Of a stretch of 64,000 nt of DNA, positions 50,546 to 60,374 are shown piece after piece. Below the pieces are notes generated by a model that saw only the letters and a list, made by a program, of their open reading frames with translations, did no database searches and was not told the DNA's origin. Source of the stretch: Alistipes senegalensis (lineage in GTDB: Bacteria > Bacteroidota > Bacteroidia > Bacteroidales > Rikenellaceae); NCBI GenBank assembly GCA_023664045.1, contig JAMPGH010000001.1, positions 56,090-120,089 on the forward strand, read 5' to 3'. Numbering within the stretch: position 1 is the stretch's first letter; each line of letters opens with the position of its first letter. Made by a program: the position numbers and the translations under genes.

Positions 50546-53380
50546 ATGCGTATGAAGAAAAAAATGATGCTCTTGCTGCTTGCGGTACTGACCGCAGGGA
50601 GCATGACGGCCCAACCCGGCATGATGCAGCCGATTCCGGCCGACGAAGCGACGCGCGTAGGCAAGCTCGAAAACGGCATGACCTACTACATCCGCCACAA
50701 CGAAAAGCCCAAAGGGCAGGCGGACTTCTACATTCTGCACGATGTAGGCGCCATTCAGGAGAACGACGACCAGCAGGGTCTGGCCCACTTTCTGGAACAC
50801 ATGGCCTTCAACGGCACGAAGAACCTCCCGGGCAAGATGCTTACGGAGTATCTGGAGACCGTGGGCGTGAAGTTCGGCTACAACCTCAACGCCGCGACGG
50901 GCTGGGATCAGACGACTTATCAGATCAAGGACGTGCCGACGGCCCGCGAAGGAGTGATCGACTCGGCACTGCTGATTCTGCACGACTGGTCGCACTTCAT
51001 CGCCCTCGAAGGCGACGAGATCGACTCGGAGCGCGGCGTGATCTGCGAAGAACTCCGCACGCGCGACGGTGCTTCGTGGCGCTCGATGATGGCGATGATC
51101 AAGGCGCTGGGCAAGGATACGAAGTATGAACACCGCAATCTGATCGGCTATCTGGACTACCTGAAGAACTTCGATCATCAGGTGCTGCGCGACTTCTACC
51201 ATCAGTGGTATCGTCCGGATTATCAAGCCGTCATCATTGTCGGCGACATCGATGTGGACACGATCGAAAACAAGGTGAAGACGCTGATGAGCGACATTCC
51301 GGCTCCGGATGCCGAAGCCTCGCACAAGGAGACGATCGTGGTGCCCGACAACGAAGAACCGATCGTCAGCATCATGACCGACCCGGAGATGCAGGGCTCG
51401 CGGATCCAGCTGTTCATCAAACGTCCGGCCCTGCCCAAGGAGTTCAACAACACGGTACAGGCCGAAGTTCTTGACGTGGTGCAGGCCTACATGACGACGA
51501 TGACCAACGCCCGGCTGCAGGAGATCGCCATGCAGCCCGATGCGCCGTTCCTCGGTGCCGGCATGAGCGCAGGCGACATTCTGGGTGTCATCCCGACGAT
51601 GAATCTGACAGTGTTCGTTGCCATGACGCAGGACGGCAAGCTCCCCGAAGGCTTCGAAGCGATCTACGGCGAAATGGAGAAGATCCGCCGCCACGGATTC
51701 ACGCAGGGCGAGTTCGAACGTGCGCAAAACGACCTGCTGCGCAGTGCCGAACGCCAATACACCAACCGCAACGACCGCACGAACAACGAATACGTACACA
51801 CCTATCTGGACAACTTCAGCAAGAACACGCCCATGCCCTCGGCCGAGACCGAATGGCAGATCGACAGCATGCTGCTGAAATCCATCGACGTGAATGCCGT
51901 CAACGCGGTAGCTCAGCAACTGATCACGCCGAAAAATCAGGTAATTACGATCACGGCACCTGAAAAAGAGGGTCTGGCGACGCCGACCGAGGCCGAAATT
52001 CTGGCCATCCGCGACAAGGTGCTCGGCGCTGAGCTGGAAGCCTACGAAGATACGGCCGTAAAAGAACCGCTGCTGCCGGCAGGCACCAAGCTGAAAGGTT
52101 CGCCCGTCAAGACGACGAAGAACGACGAGACATACGGCACGACGGAATGGACGCTGAAAAACGGCGTGAAGATCGTGGTGAAACCCACTGCATTCAAAGC
52201 AGACGAAGTACGCATGACGGCGGTAGCGGAAGGCGGACTCTCGGTTCTGGGCGACGACGAACTGCTGATGGCCGAGTGGCTGCCCACGATCGGCTCGATG
52301 TCGGGCGTCGGCAAGTTCTCGGCAACGGAGCTGCGCAAGCAGCTTGCCGGCATCTCGGCCTCGGTAGAAACCGACGTGGACAACTATCTTAGCAAGATTC
52401 AGGGTGTCTGCTCGCCCAAAGACATCGAGACGATGCTCCAGCTGCTCTACCTCAACTTCACGCAGCCGCGATTCGACGAGACGGACTACAACACGCTGAT
52501 GAAGATGCTGCGCGCACAGCTGGAGAACGCCGAGTCAAACCCCGACTTCGTGATGGCGAAACGCTTCACAGACGTAGCTTACGGACACAACCCCCGCCGT
52601 CAGGTAACGACCGCCGCGACGCTCGACAACTTCAAGTTCGAGGCGCTCCCGACCATCCACAAGAAGCTCTATCCGGGAGCCGACAGCTTCACCTTCCTGT
52701 TCGTGGGCAACGTGGATCCGGCGACGCTCAAGCCGCTGGTAGAGAAATACATCGGTTCGCTGCCCGTAAGCAAGAAGAAGCTGGCGGCCGCAGACGACCG
52801 CTGCGCACCCGTCGCAGGCGAAGTAACCGAAGATTTCCGGACGCCGATGCAGCAGCCCAAAGTTTCGGTACGCTACCTCTTCTCGGGCGAGCTGCCCTAC
52901 ACGTTCGCCAACCGCATGGCTATGACGTTCCTTACGCAGGCCCTCGATTCGCGCTATCTGATCTCGATCCGCGAAGAGAAAGGCGGCACCTACGGCGTGA
53001 GCGTATACGGCTCGACGGACTACCTGCCCAACGAGACTTACAAAATGAACATCGTCTTCGACACCAACGAAGAGATGGCCGACGAACTGCTGGAGATCGT
53101 GATGCAGGAGATCGAGAAGATCGCCGAAGAAGGCCCGCTGACCGAAGATATCGAGAAGAATCGCGAATTCATGCTCAAGAGCTGGGCCAACAGTCTGGAA
53201 CAGAACAACAGCTGGATGCGCTATCTGCAGTCGAAGTATCTGCCGGGCGACGACTACCTTGCAGACTACGAAAAAGCGCTTCGCGAAGTATCGAACGCCG
53301 ACGTACAGGCGCTGGCCAAGAAGATTCTGGAAGACGGCAATCTTGTGAAAGTCGTCATGCGCCCCGAGAAGGCGGAGTAA
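50546..53380 (+). CDS. Secreted M16-family (pitrilysin-type) zinc protease
   Basis: 944 residues. A signal peptide (KKKMMLLLLAVLTAGSMTAQ) is followed by an active M16 unit with the inverted zinc motif HFLEH (81-85) and a probable third ligand in EIDSERGVICEEL. A second, inactive-type M16 half fills the C-terminus (RYLISIREEKGGTYGVSVYG). Such two-domain proteases degrade peptides in the periplasm. ATG at 50546 or 50552 may start it. A bidirectional-type terminator follows. Confidence 0.93.
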   Translation: MRMKKKMMLLLLAVLTAGSMTAQPGMMQPIPADEATRVGKLENGMTYYIRHNEKPKGQADFYILHDVGAIQENDDQQGLAHFLEHMAFNGTKNLPGKMLTEYLETVGVKFGYNLNAATGWDQTTYQIKDVPTAREGVIDSALLILHDWSHFIALEGDEIDSERGVICEELRTRDGASWRSMMAMIKALGKDTKYEHRNLIGYLDYLKNFDHQVLRDFYHQWYRPDYQAVIIVGDIDVDTIENKVKTLMSDIPAPDAEASHKETIVVPDNEEPIVSIMTDPEMQGSRIQLFIKRPALPKEFNNTVQAEVLDVVQAYMTTMTNARLQEIAMQPDAPFLGAGMSAGDILGVIPTMNLTVFVAMTQDGKLPEGFEAIYGEMEKIRRHGFTQGEFERAQNDLLRSAERQYTNRNDRTNNEYVHTYLDNFSKNTPMPSAETEWQIDSMLLKSIDVNAVNAVAQQLITPKNQVITITAPEKEGLATPTEAEILAIRDKVLGAELEAYEDTAVKEPLLPAGTKLKGSPVKTTKNDETYGTTEWTLKNGVKIVVKPTAFKADEVRMTAVAEGGLSVLGDDELLMAEWLPTIGSMSGVGKFSATELRKQLAGISASVETDVDNYLSKIQGVCSPKDIETMLQLLYLNFTQPRFDETDYNTLMKMLRAQLENAESNPDFVMAKRFTDVAYGHNPRRQVTTAATLDNFKFEALPTIHKKLYPGADSFTFLFVGNVDPATLKPLVEKYIGSLPVSKKKLAAADDRCAPVAGEVTEDFRTPMQQPKVSVRYLFSGELPYTFANRMAMTFLTQALDSRYLISIREEKGGTYGVSVYGSTDYLPNETYKMNIVFDTNEEMADELLEIVMQEIEKIAEEGPLTEDIEKNREFMLKSWANSLEQNNSWMRYLQSKYLPGDDYLADYEKALREVSNADVQALAKKILEDGNLVKVVMRPEKAE

Positions 53381-53396
53381 CCCTCCGACCCGAAAC

Positions 53397-53435
53397 AAGC
53401 GAGCCGCCTTTATAGGGCGGCTCGCTTTTTATAGA
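53397..53435. terminator. Shared terminator of the M16 gene and the polysaccharide operon
   Basis: Stem aagcgagccgcc / ggcggctcgctt with a 7-base loop and five T on the plus strand, between convergent transcripts. Confidence 0.88.
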
Positions 53436-53451
53436 ATCATCGAAAAACGCT

Positions 53452-54696
53452 CTATCCGAGGATATTCTTGTTGATATGGTCGACGATATAAACAACATCC
53501 TCCTCCGTTACGCAAGGACCAGCCGGAAGACAAAGACCCTGCTGGAAAAGGCTCTCAGAAATACCGTTGACATACGCGGGATTATCACGATACACCGGTT
53601 GGAGATGCATCGGCTTCCACAACGGACGCGATTCGATACCTGCGGCATCCAATGCCATGCGCATTGCTTCGACATTGCGATTCGGCTCGCTGTCGGTATG
53701 TAACGAAGCAGCGGCATGCATAACTCCGGCAGCTCCACCCACAGCACTCTGCACGGCAACTTCATAAGCATGCTCTTCACCCCGGACATGCAACGACGGA
53801 TCGAGCGTGAGCGTAACGAGCCAATAATTGCTGTCGTAACGCGAAGACGGGTTTTCGTGCAAAACGACACCATCGATTCCGGCAAGCAACTTCTTATAAA
53901 GAGAACATAGGTGCTTATGATGCCCGATATGATCGTCGACGATCGTCATCTGACCTCGACCGATGCCGGCACAGATATTCGACATCCGATAATTATAACC
54001 GATCTCTTCGTGCTGGTAATAGGGATAGGACTCCCGAGCCTGCGTTGCGAAGAACATGATCCGTCTTTTCGATTCGGCATCGGGGCAGATAAGCGCGCCG
54101 CCCCCCGAAGTAGTAATCATCTTATTGCCGTTGAATGACAGAATGCCGAACTTTCCGAACGTGCCGCAAACCTGCCCGTCGAACTTGCTGCCGAATCCTT
54201 CGGCCGCATCCTCGATCACGGGAATATCGTATTTGTCTGCAACTGCCATGATTTCGTCGATCCGGGCGGGCATGCCATAAAGATAAACGGGCACGATGGC
54301 TTTAGGCTTGCGGCCGGTCTTAGCGATACGGTCCAAGATCGCCTCCTCGAGCAAGGCGGGATCCATATTCCAACTTTCGGCTTCGGAATCGACGAAAACG
54401 GGGGTAGCACCCAGATAAGTTACCGGATGCGACGATGCGCAGAACGTAAAACTCTGCACGATGACCTCGTCTCCCGGGCCAACGCCGCAAGCCAATAATG
54501 CCAGATGAACGGCCGCCGTGCCGGAAGACAAGGCGACGACATGCTTATTCTGTCCGACAAATGCTTCGAGATCGGCCTCGAAACCGTTCACATTGGGTCC
54601 GAGAGGGACTACCCAATTCGTATCGAAAGCCTCCTTGATAAAATCCTGCTCTCTGCCGCTCATGTGAGCCAAACAAAGATAAATTCGTTTCTCCAT
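53452..54696 (-). CDS. DegT/DnrJ/EryC1/StrS-family sugar aminotransferase
   Basis: 414 residues. The PLP-binding Lys is in FGILSFNGNKMITTSGGGAL, preceded by IEDAAEGFGSKFDGQ and, near the N-terminus, LSSGTAAVHLALLACGVGPG. These enzymes aminate keto-sugars bound to nucleotides, for example in bacillosamine-type sugars. It is the last gene of the polysaccharide operon, next to the initiating sugar transferase, a pairing that suggests the first sugar of the repeat unit is an amino-deoxysugar. ATG at 54696 is preferred to one at 54702. Confidence 0.93.
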   Translation of the reverse strand: MEKRIYLCLAHMSGREQDFIKEAFDTNWVVPLGPNVNGFEADLEAFVGQNKHVVALSSGTAAVHLALLACGVGPGDEVIVQSFTFCASSHPVTYLGATPVFVDSEAESWNMDPALLEEAILDRIAKTGRKPKAIVPVYLYGMPARIDEIMAVADKYDIPVIEDAAEGFGSKFDGQVCGTFGKFGILSFNGNKMITTSGGGALICPDAESKRRIMFFATQARESYPYYQHEEIGYNYRMSNICAGIGRGQMTIVDDHIGHHKHLCSLYKKLLAGIDGVVLHENPSSRYDSNYWLVTLTLDPSLHVRGEEHAYEVAVQSAVGGAAGVMHAAASLHTDSEPNRNVEAMRMALDAAGIESRPLWKPMHLQPVYRDNPAYVNGISESLFQQGLCLPAGPCVTEEDVVYIVDHINKNILG

Positions 54697-54708
54697 AACC
54701 ATAATATA

Positions 54709-55299
54709 CTACAAACTTTTACCGAGAACGGTACAAACGATGATCTTCAGGTCGCTCCAGAACGACCGTTGTTCCAAATATTGCAGATTGATCCGGACCT
54801 TGTCCGGAAAAAGCACCTCGTCATTGTATCTCTGCGGATCGCTCTGCTGCGCCAGCAAAACCTCTTCATCGCGATATTTCAGGCTGGCAGGTCCCGTGAT
54901 TCCCGGCCTCAACGAAAGAATCCTCCGGCTTTCGCCCTCCAGCCTGTCCGCATAACCGGGAACATCGGGCCGCGGCCCCACGAAACTCATGTCGCCGATC
55001 AATACGTTCCAAAGCTCGGGAAGCTCATCCAATTTATATTTCCGAAGTACGGCTCCCAGCGGCGTAATACGACTTTCTCCCTGCACGGAAACCGAACTGC
55101 CGGAATGATCGACGATCATCGATCGGAACTTGTACATGGTAAACAGCCGCCCATGCCGCCCCACTCTTTTCTGTTTGAAAATCACGGGACCGCCCGGCAT
55201 CCTGATCCGGATCAACAAGGCGACAATCAATAACAACGGCCACAATGCCAATAACCCGATAAGGGCCATTATCCGGTCGAACAAAAACTTGGCAATCAT
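54709..55299 (-). CDS. Initiating sugar-1-phosphate transferase
   Basis: 196 residues of the bacterial sugar transferase (PglC-type small) family. One N-terminal membrane helix (RIMALIGLLALWPLLLIVALL) leads to the catalytic part: GPVIFKQKRVGRHGRLFTMY, KFRSMIVD, DELPELWNVLIGDMSFVGPR and RPGITGPASLKYRD. It transfers a sugar phosphate to undecaprenyl phosphate and so starts repeat-unit synthesis. It is next to last in its operon, unlike most loci where it leads or ends together with processing genes. Confidence 0.95.
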   Translation of the reverse strand: MIAKFLFDRIMALIGLLALWPLLLIVALLIRIRMPGGPVIFKQKRVGRHGRLFTMYKFRSMIVDHSGSSVSVQGESRITPLGAVLRKYKLDELPELWNVLIGDMSFVGPRPDVPGYADRLEGESRRILSLRPGITGPASLKYRDEEVLLAQQSDPQRYNDEVLFPDKVRINLQYLEQRSFWSDLKIIVCTVLGKSL

Positions 55300-55305
55300 C
55301 AGAAT

Positions 55306-56118
55306 TTATCTTAAATAACGGTAAGCCAATCGTGTCAAACGAGGCATGGGAAATGAAAAAAAGAGGAAACGGCCGAAAGCCAACAGGTAATTGAGCGGCG
55401 AAAGGCTCAACGAACGAATGATAATACATCGATTCTTCATGTCTGCCCAACTTTTAGCGAATCCATTGCGGCGACAATAGAAATCGTCGTTCACACGAAC
55501 ACGCACCAAAGATACTCCGACATTGGCGAATACACATCCGGATAAAAAACCTTTCAGCCAAAACATCGTATCTTCATCCTTGTTCGTATCCGTCGGATAA
55601 AGTCCGGCCTTGTCGAAGTAAGATCTCCGAAACATTACCGACATATGAGCCAGCGGATTCCTTCGTCCGAAAAATGCTTTCATCGCGTCATGTTCCAATG
55701 GGTATTCCACGACTCCCGCCGACGCTCCGGATTCATCCGTTTCCTCGATGAAACTCCCGCAAATATCGCACTGCGGATGAGCCTCCATGAATTCGATTTG
55801 TCGTCGGAATCGATCAGGCATACACTCATCGTCCGCATCCATGCGGGCGATATAACGATATTCCTTTTGCAAAACTTCTCCCAGCAACTCGTTCAGCGAA
55901 CAAGCAAGCCCTCGATTTTCGGATCTTTTCCGAACAAAAATATGCTCATTATTCAAACCGGCAAGATAGGTCCCGATCGAATCGGAAACAACGCCATCGA
56001 ATTGAATCCAAATATCTGCTCCGGAATAAGTCTGATTCAGCAAACTTTCGATACACGGCTGAAAATACTCAATCTTATCGTTCTTGTAGACTGAAAGAAT
56101 AACTGCTAATGCGCTCAT
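55306..56118 (-). CDS. Family 2 glycosyltransferase
   Basis: 270 residues, GT-A fold: ALAVILSVYKNDKIEYFQPC at the N-terminus, the Mn-binding YIARMDADDECMPDRFRRQI and DICGSFIEE. A C-terminal hydrophobic segment (NYLLAFGRFLFFSFPMPRLT) may associate with the membrane. It transfers one sugar of the repeat unit; donor and linkage are unknown. It overlaps the end of the Stealth gene by four bases. Confidence 0.93.
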   Translation of the reverse strand: MSALAVILSVYKNDKIEYFQPCIESLLNQTYSGADIWIQFDGVVSDSIGTYLAGLNNEHIFVRKRSENRGLACSLNELLGEVLQKEYRYIARMDADDECMPDRFRRQIEFMEAHPQCDICGSFIEETDESGASAGVVEYPLEHDAMKAFFGRRNPLAHMSVMFRRSYFDKAGLYPTDTNKDEDTMFWLKGFLSGCVFANVGVSLVRVRVNDDFYCRRNGFAKSWADMKNRCIIIRSLSLSPLNYLLAFGRFLFFSFPMPRLTRLAYRYLR

Positions 56119-57146
56119 TTTTCAAAAGACGATTTCTCGGGAAGAATCATATCCAAAATACCGGTCAACTCTTGCTTGATTTTCACATAATCCGCCTCGG
56201 AAATACTGGGGCTATCGTTAGGGCAGAAAAAACGCGCCCGATATATCTTATCCCTATTCTTGCGGAAATTCTTATAACTGCTCAAAACCATGGAATAGGT
56301 ATCATTCGGCTCGTAAGGCACAAATTCACCTTTGGCCAAACGAACATAGCGATACAAATATTGATTAACATCATGCCGCTGTCGGAAGCGGCTCGACGAA
56401 GTCAAATCCATCGTTTTTCCATAAAGATCGTAGGTTTCCTGCAACTCACTTTTCAAATAAGGCTGTTGGAAATGATAATTCGAAAACCAATAATATTTTG
56501 GAAACAGATTGAAGAACCTATTCATCAATCTGCTCGACAGACTATATTGCCGGCTATAAAAAAGCGATGGATTCGCTTTCAACAACTGTTTCTTGGAGAA
56601 CGACTCATTGATCAGTCTCAAATTATTGGACATCGTATATACATACGAATCGTTCGAAATAAGGAGCTTATACAAAAAACCCTGTCGCGGGATACCTTGA
56701 ATCAGAAAATCCAGAGGTTTTCCATTATCGAAAAAACGGGAAACCGGAGTCTCTTTCAAAACGAGGGTATCATCGTTGAAATAAATAAACCGATCTGCGA
56801 GCCCTTCAATCCCCAACAAATTCATTTCGATCGACTGAGAGTTGAACGTGGGCAGGTGTAACGGATTGAGATAAAAATCCGCATGCCGGACGACATGCAG
56901 CTTCTCGGCCTGCACATCAAGCCACTCCGGAACGTGTCCGTAAGTCAGCAGATGGACCTTATCAACCCAAGGCATGAACTTTTCGATCCCGCGAAAGACA
57001 TAAAGCAGCGTATTCCAATCCCGGAAAAATTTATCCAAACTTTCCGGTTTATCTATAAAATCCGAAGAATGACGTCGACGTTCCTGTCGCCACTTCGGAT
57101 CACGGTCGTCCACCCACGGAATAACCACATCGATGTTTTGCTCCAT
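56115..57146 (-). CDS. Stealth-family capsular polysaccharide phosphotransferase
   Basis: 343 residues. The N-terminal IDVVIPWVDDRDPKW is Stealth region CR1; RDWNTLLYVFRGIEKFMPWV with DKVHLLTYGHVPEWLD and FIYFNDDTLVLKETPVSRFF correspond to CR2, and a later HF/QPYLK-containing region to CR3. Stealth enzymes transfer hexose-1-phosphate units, giving phosphodiester-linked surface glycans, so the polymer encoded here may contain phosphodiester bonds. It lies within the operon between wzy and a GT2. Confidence 0.9.
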   Translation of the reverse strand: MEQNIDVVIPWVDDRDPKWRQERRRHSSDFIDKPESLDKFFRDWNTLLYVFRGIEKFMPWVDKVHLLTYGHVPEWLDVQAEKLHVVRHADFYLNPLHLPTFNSQSIEMNLLGIEGLADRFIYFNDDTLVLKETPVSRFFDNGKPLDFLIQGIPRQGFLYKLLISNDSYVYTMSNNLRLINESFSKKQLLKANPSLFYSRQYSLSSRLMNRFFNLFPKYYWFSNYHFQQPYLKSELQETYDLYGKTMDLTSSSRFRQRHDVNQYLYRYVRLAKGEFVPYEPNDTYSMVLSSYKNFRKNRDKIYRARFFCPNDSPSISEADYVKIKQELTGILDMILPEKSSFEK

Positions 57147-57161
57147 GTCAGCCTAAAATAT

Positions 57162-58415
57162 TCAACCTAACTGAGTTTTCTGCTTTACGGGCAAAGCCAT
57201 CGGCAAAAAACAGATGAATAAAATTACATAATAGAACCTGCTTATACCCATCAAATCCCCCTTATAATGAGCGACCAAAGTATACAAAAGCACGATAAAC
57301 AGAAACCGGCGCTCATTGCGATTTTCCCGATTCATCCGCCACGGGCGGGCGAAAAACCGAAGCGAACAAAAAAAACTGATGACGGACCCGACGATACCCC
57401 AATACAGCACCTGACGCAGATAACCGGCATCCACATGCTTGTAGTAACTCCCGTCGCTATTGACGTATTTGCCGGCTCCCACGATCCATTCCTGCGTAGT
57501 GATCCGAACCGTTTCGTACATTTCATTCAAAGTATTGAATGAATAACTTTGCTCCGTACTACCTGTTTGGCAAACTGCAATGAAAACATCGAAAACCCAC
57601 GGCAGAAGAACCTCGTTGATGAATTCGAGAATCTCACCGGGAAGCAAGACGATACAAACAAACACGGCTCCCAGCAAACAGAGCAAAAAACGATACGCAA
57701 ACTTAATCTTCATCCGACGGCTCGGTCGATAGATCAACAACAATCCGAATGCGAATATCAAACCGACCAATGAAGTACGCCCGGCGAAAAAACCGCAGAC
57801 GATCAAAAGAAAGAGTTCGACCAACCGGTAATAAGACACCTTGTTTTCGTCGAGAATCCGTTTCATCTGAATGATGACCACCAACCCGCAAGTCGCAGCG
57901 AATTCGAAATAAAGTCGTCCGGATACAGCCAAACCACGGATACCGGAATAAGATTCCGAAGCCAATTCCGCATCATCCTTGAACTGAAAAAGCGAAACGA
58001 TCTCCCGAAAAGCCGGAGAACCGAACGCCGATATGGAAATCAAAGCCTGCAGCAAAAACACCCCTACGATCATCTTCTCCATAAAGGCTCGATCATCGGC
58101 ATCGACAGAAAGCGAAGAATAGACGACAACGGTCAGAACGAGTCCGATCAGTAACGAAATCAATGCGATCGTCCGAGAAAAATCGTAAGCACTCGTTGCG
58201 ACGGTAATCAAAAAAGAATACAGGATCAATAAAAAGACCGACGAAAAGACCGCGACAGCATATCTGGAACACAAATGGCGATACAACAGCGAAAAACGTC
58301 CCTGACATGCGATTTTGCAAAGCGCCACCGCCATAGCTACCCAGACGGAATTGCCGATACCGGGTATCGGGAAACAAAAGAACAGGAGAAAAAGGACAAT
58401 TATATTATACAACAT
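57162..58415 (-). CDS. O-antigen/capsule polymerase (Wzy-like)
   Basis: About 417 residues and at least ten hydrophobic helices, with a larger loop near residues 275-330. Weak sequence conservation is normal for Wzy; the assignment rests on topology and position in the locus. ATG at 58415 lies just past the stop of the upstream GT2 gene (58417) and gives a hydrophobic N-terminus (MLYNIIVLFLLFFCFPIPGI); another start 30 bases upstream would overlap that gene. Confidence 0.78.
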   Translation of the reverse strand: MLYNIIVLFLLFFCFPIPGIGNSVWVAMAVALCKIACQGRFSLLYRHLCSRYAVAVFSSVFLLILYSFLITVATSAYDFSRTIALISLLIGLVLTVVVYSSLSVDADDRAFMEKMIVGVFLLQALISISAFGSPAFREIVSLFQFKDDAELASESYSGIRGLAVSGRLYFEFAATCGLVVIIQMKRILDENKVSYYRLVELFLLIVCGFFAGRTSLVGLIFAFGLLLIYRPSRRMKIKFAYRFLLCLLGAVFVCIVLLPGEILEFINEVLLPWVFDVFIAVCQTGSTEQSYSFNTLNEMYETVRITTQEWIVGAGKYVNSDGSYYKHVDAGYLRQVLYWGIVGSVISFFCSLRFFARPWRMNRENRNERRFLFIVLLYTLVAHYKGDLMGISRFYYVILFICFLPMALPVKQKTQLG

Positions 58416-58416
58416 A

Positions 58417-59433
58417 TCACAACAATCGCGGAACGATCGTAGCATTGAAATGCTTCAGCACGATAATGACGAACCGTCGCAATTTATAGGGGATCCGGAG
58501 ATAATCGCCAGACCTCAGAAACAGCCATAAACTGGAGCCTGAATACTTCGAAAGCGAATAGTACAAGAGCCGGCGGATGCAATTCATCGCGATACGGAAC
58601 TCACGTTTCCGATCATCGGAAAATCCATCGCTGCGACATACCGTTTTCTCATAACGATAATTCTCCCGCAACGCATCGGCCGAAACGACGGAGGGCAGAG
58701 CCGGAAGTGCAAACTTCGCATAATACCAATCGATAAGTTCGCGCCGGATTCGTGTCGTCAGATCCGTCTGCTCGCGGCCGAACTTAGAGGTGATCTGCTG
58801 CGCCGAAATCCGATACTTCAACAGATACCTGTCCACGTTGCCGATAGTCCCGACTTTCAACATGTCGGCCGCCAACTTATAATCCTGGGAATAACGGAAA
58901 TCTTCGTTATAACGAAGGCCGAAAGATTCCAAAGATTTGCGCCGCATCATCAATAAAGGATGCACGAACGGCGAAGAAGTGAACGAATAATAGAGGATCT
59001 CGGGATAAGCGATGGGGCGAGACATCTTTCCGGTTACGGTCCTTCCGTCCCAAAGATAAGCGAGCCCACTGCAAGCGATACAATCCGGATGTTCCTGCAT
59101 ATACCGCAGCTGCACGGCAAAACGATCCGGAAACGAAAAATCGTCCGCATCCATCCGGGCGATGTACTCGCCTTGTGCAACCTGCAACCCGATGTTCAAG
59201 GATTTTGTCAGACCCAAATTTTCGGCATTCCGGATAATGCGGATTCGATCGTCTTTCTTCTGATATTCCAGCAGCAAGGCATCATTCTCCAGCCGGGCCG
59301 GATTATCATTGATGATGATAAATTCGAAATCCGAAACAGTTTGCCTAAGAATCGAATCGACGGATGAACGAATCCATGCTTCCGGCTCCTTGTAAACGCT
59401 CATCACAACGGATATACGGGGACGCCTCTCCAT
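58417..59433 (-). CDS. Family 2 glycosyltransferase
   Basis: 338 residues. PRISVVMSVYKEPEAWIRSS, the Mn-binding ARMDADDFSFPDRFAVQL and the acceptor-side SYSQDYKLAADML-type segment (YSQDYKLA) define a GT-A family 2 enzyme. The C-terminal 100 residues are basic and amphipathic. It transfers a sugar of unknown identity to the lipid-linked repeat unit. Confidence 0.93.
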   Translation of the reverse strand: MERRPRISVVMSVYKEPEAWIRSSVDSILRQTVSDFEFIIINDNPARLENDALLLEYQKKDDRIRIIRNAENLGLTKSLNIGLQVAQGEYIARMDADDFSFPDRFAVQLRYMQEHPDCIACSGLAYLWDGRTVTGKMSRPIAYPEILYYSFTSSPFVHPLLMMRRKSLESFGLRYNEDFRYSQDYKLAADMLKVGTIGNVDRYLLKYRISAQQITSKFGREQTDLTTRIRRELIDWYYAKFALPALPSVVSADALRENYRYEKTVCRSDGFSDDRKREFRIAMNCIRRLLYYSLSKYSGSSLWLFLRSGDYLRIPYKLRRFVIIVLKHFNATIVPRLL

Positions 59434-59438
59434 CGCGG

Positions 59439-60374
59439 TTACTTGTTAAGATCCAACAATTCGCCGTATTTCAAATCATATCGGGACGGAGTAAAAACAT
59501 CGAACCCGCTACCGTGATACAACGTAATTTCACCGAAATACAATTTTCCGTCTACATCATAAAAATCGACCCGAACATATTTGAAATTTCGAGCCACTTC
59601 GGAACCGATCGCTTTCATGGTTTCGAATGTTGCAGGAGCCTCGATCTCAGCACCGCGCACGTCGCTCGATCCTTTCTCCACCCATGTAAAATCAAGCGGC
59701 ATCCAATTCTCGTCATAAATATTGCGCTTGTTGGCTCCCTCTCTGTCGATAGAAACATAGACGAACTGCAATTCGCCATTGATATAATGCAATTTGTAAT
59801 CATTGGGGATACGCCCGGTTTCGGTCTGCAATAACTTCTCGACAACGATCCTGCGTTTGATATTTTTATACTGCCACTCTTGCGATACGGCATAATAATC
59901 CTTTTTAAGCCACCATTTGCATTTGAGCCTCAATTCTTTCCAATCGATATTATCCGGACTGCGGAGAATGACATAATCGCCTGAAGTATGATTGGCCTTG
60001 ACGATACAGGGATAGCAAGTTATATGTTCCGGAGTTATATCGCGCCAGTCGTCGGTCTGGTAAACGAGCGGGATCAAATACTCCGCCCCGAATACTCCCG
60101 ACAGATAATCGCGAACTGCATACTTATCGGCACAAATCGTATAAAAATCTTTTCTGTCGTTGAGTTTCAACCATTGAAGTTTTTCGTTCAATGTCCGAGG
60201 AGCAGACAAGTCGGGAGTATAACCGAAGATCCGCTTATACTTCTTGAGAAGAATCGTCCGATCGCTGTAAAGCCGGAATTTAAAGAACACCCGAATTTCA
60301 TAAGCCGCTCGGCTCAAAAAAAAACAAAAGTTATTTCGAAAGCGGATTTTCGCAAAAAAACTCCTTATTCCCAT
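59439..60374 (-). CDS. TupA-like ATP-grasp protein
   Basis: 311 residues matching the TupA-type ATP-grasp family found in polysaccharide loci. Marks: LNEKLQWLKLNDRKD, CADKYAVRDYL, CYPCIVKANHTSGDYVILR (ATP-grasp lysine), IVVEKLLQTETGRIPNDYKL and the metal-binding YVRVDFYDVDGKLYFGEITL. Such enzymes probably form an amide or similar bond using ATP to decorate a sugar. Substrate unknown. It overlaps the end of the HAD gene by 10 bases. Confidence 0.88.
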   Translation of the reverse strand: MGIRSFFAKIRFRNNFCFFLSRAAYEIRVFFKFRLYSDRTILLKKYKRIFGYTPDLSAPRTLNEKLQWLKLNDRKDFYTICADKYAVRDYLSGVFGAEYLIPLVYQTDDWRDITPEHITCYPCIVKANHTSGDYVILRSPDNIDWKELRLKCKWWLKKDYYAVSQEWQYKNIKRRIVVEKLLQTETGRIPNDYKLHYINGELQFVYVSIDREGANKRNIYDENWMPLDFTWVEKGSSDVRGAEIEAPATFETMKAIGSEVARNFKYVRVDFYDVDGKLYFGEITLYHGSGFDVFTPSRYDLKYGELLDLNK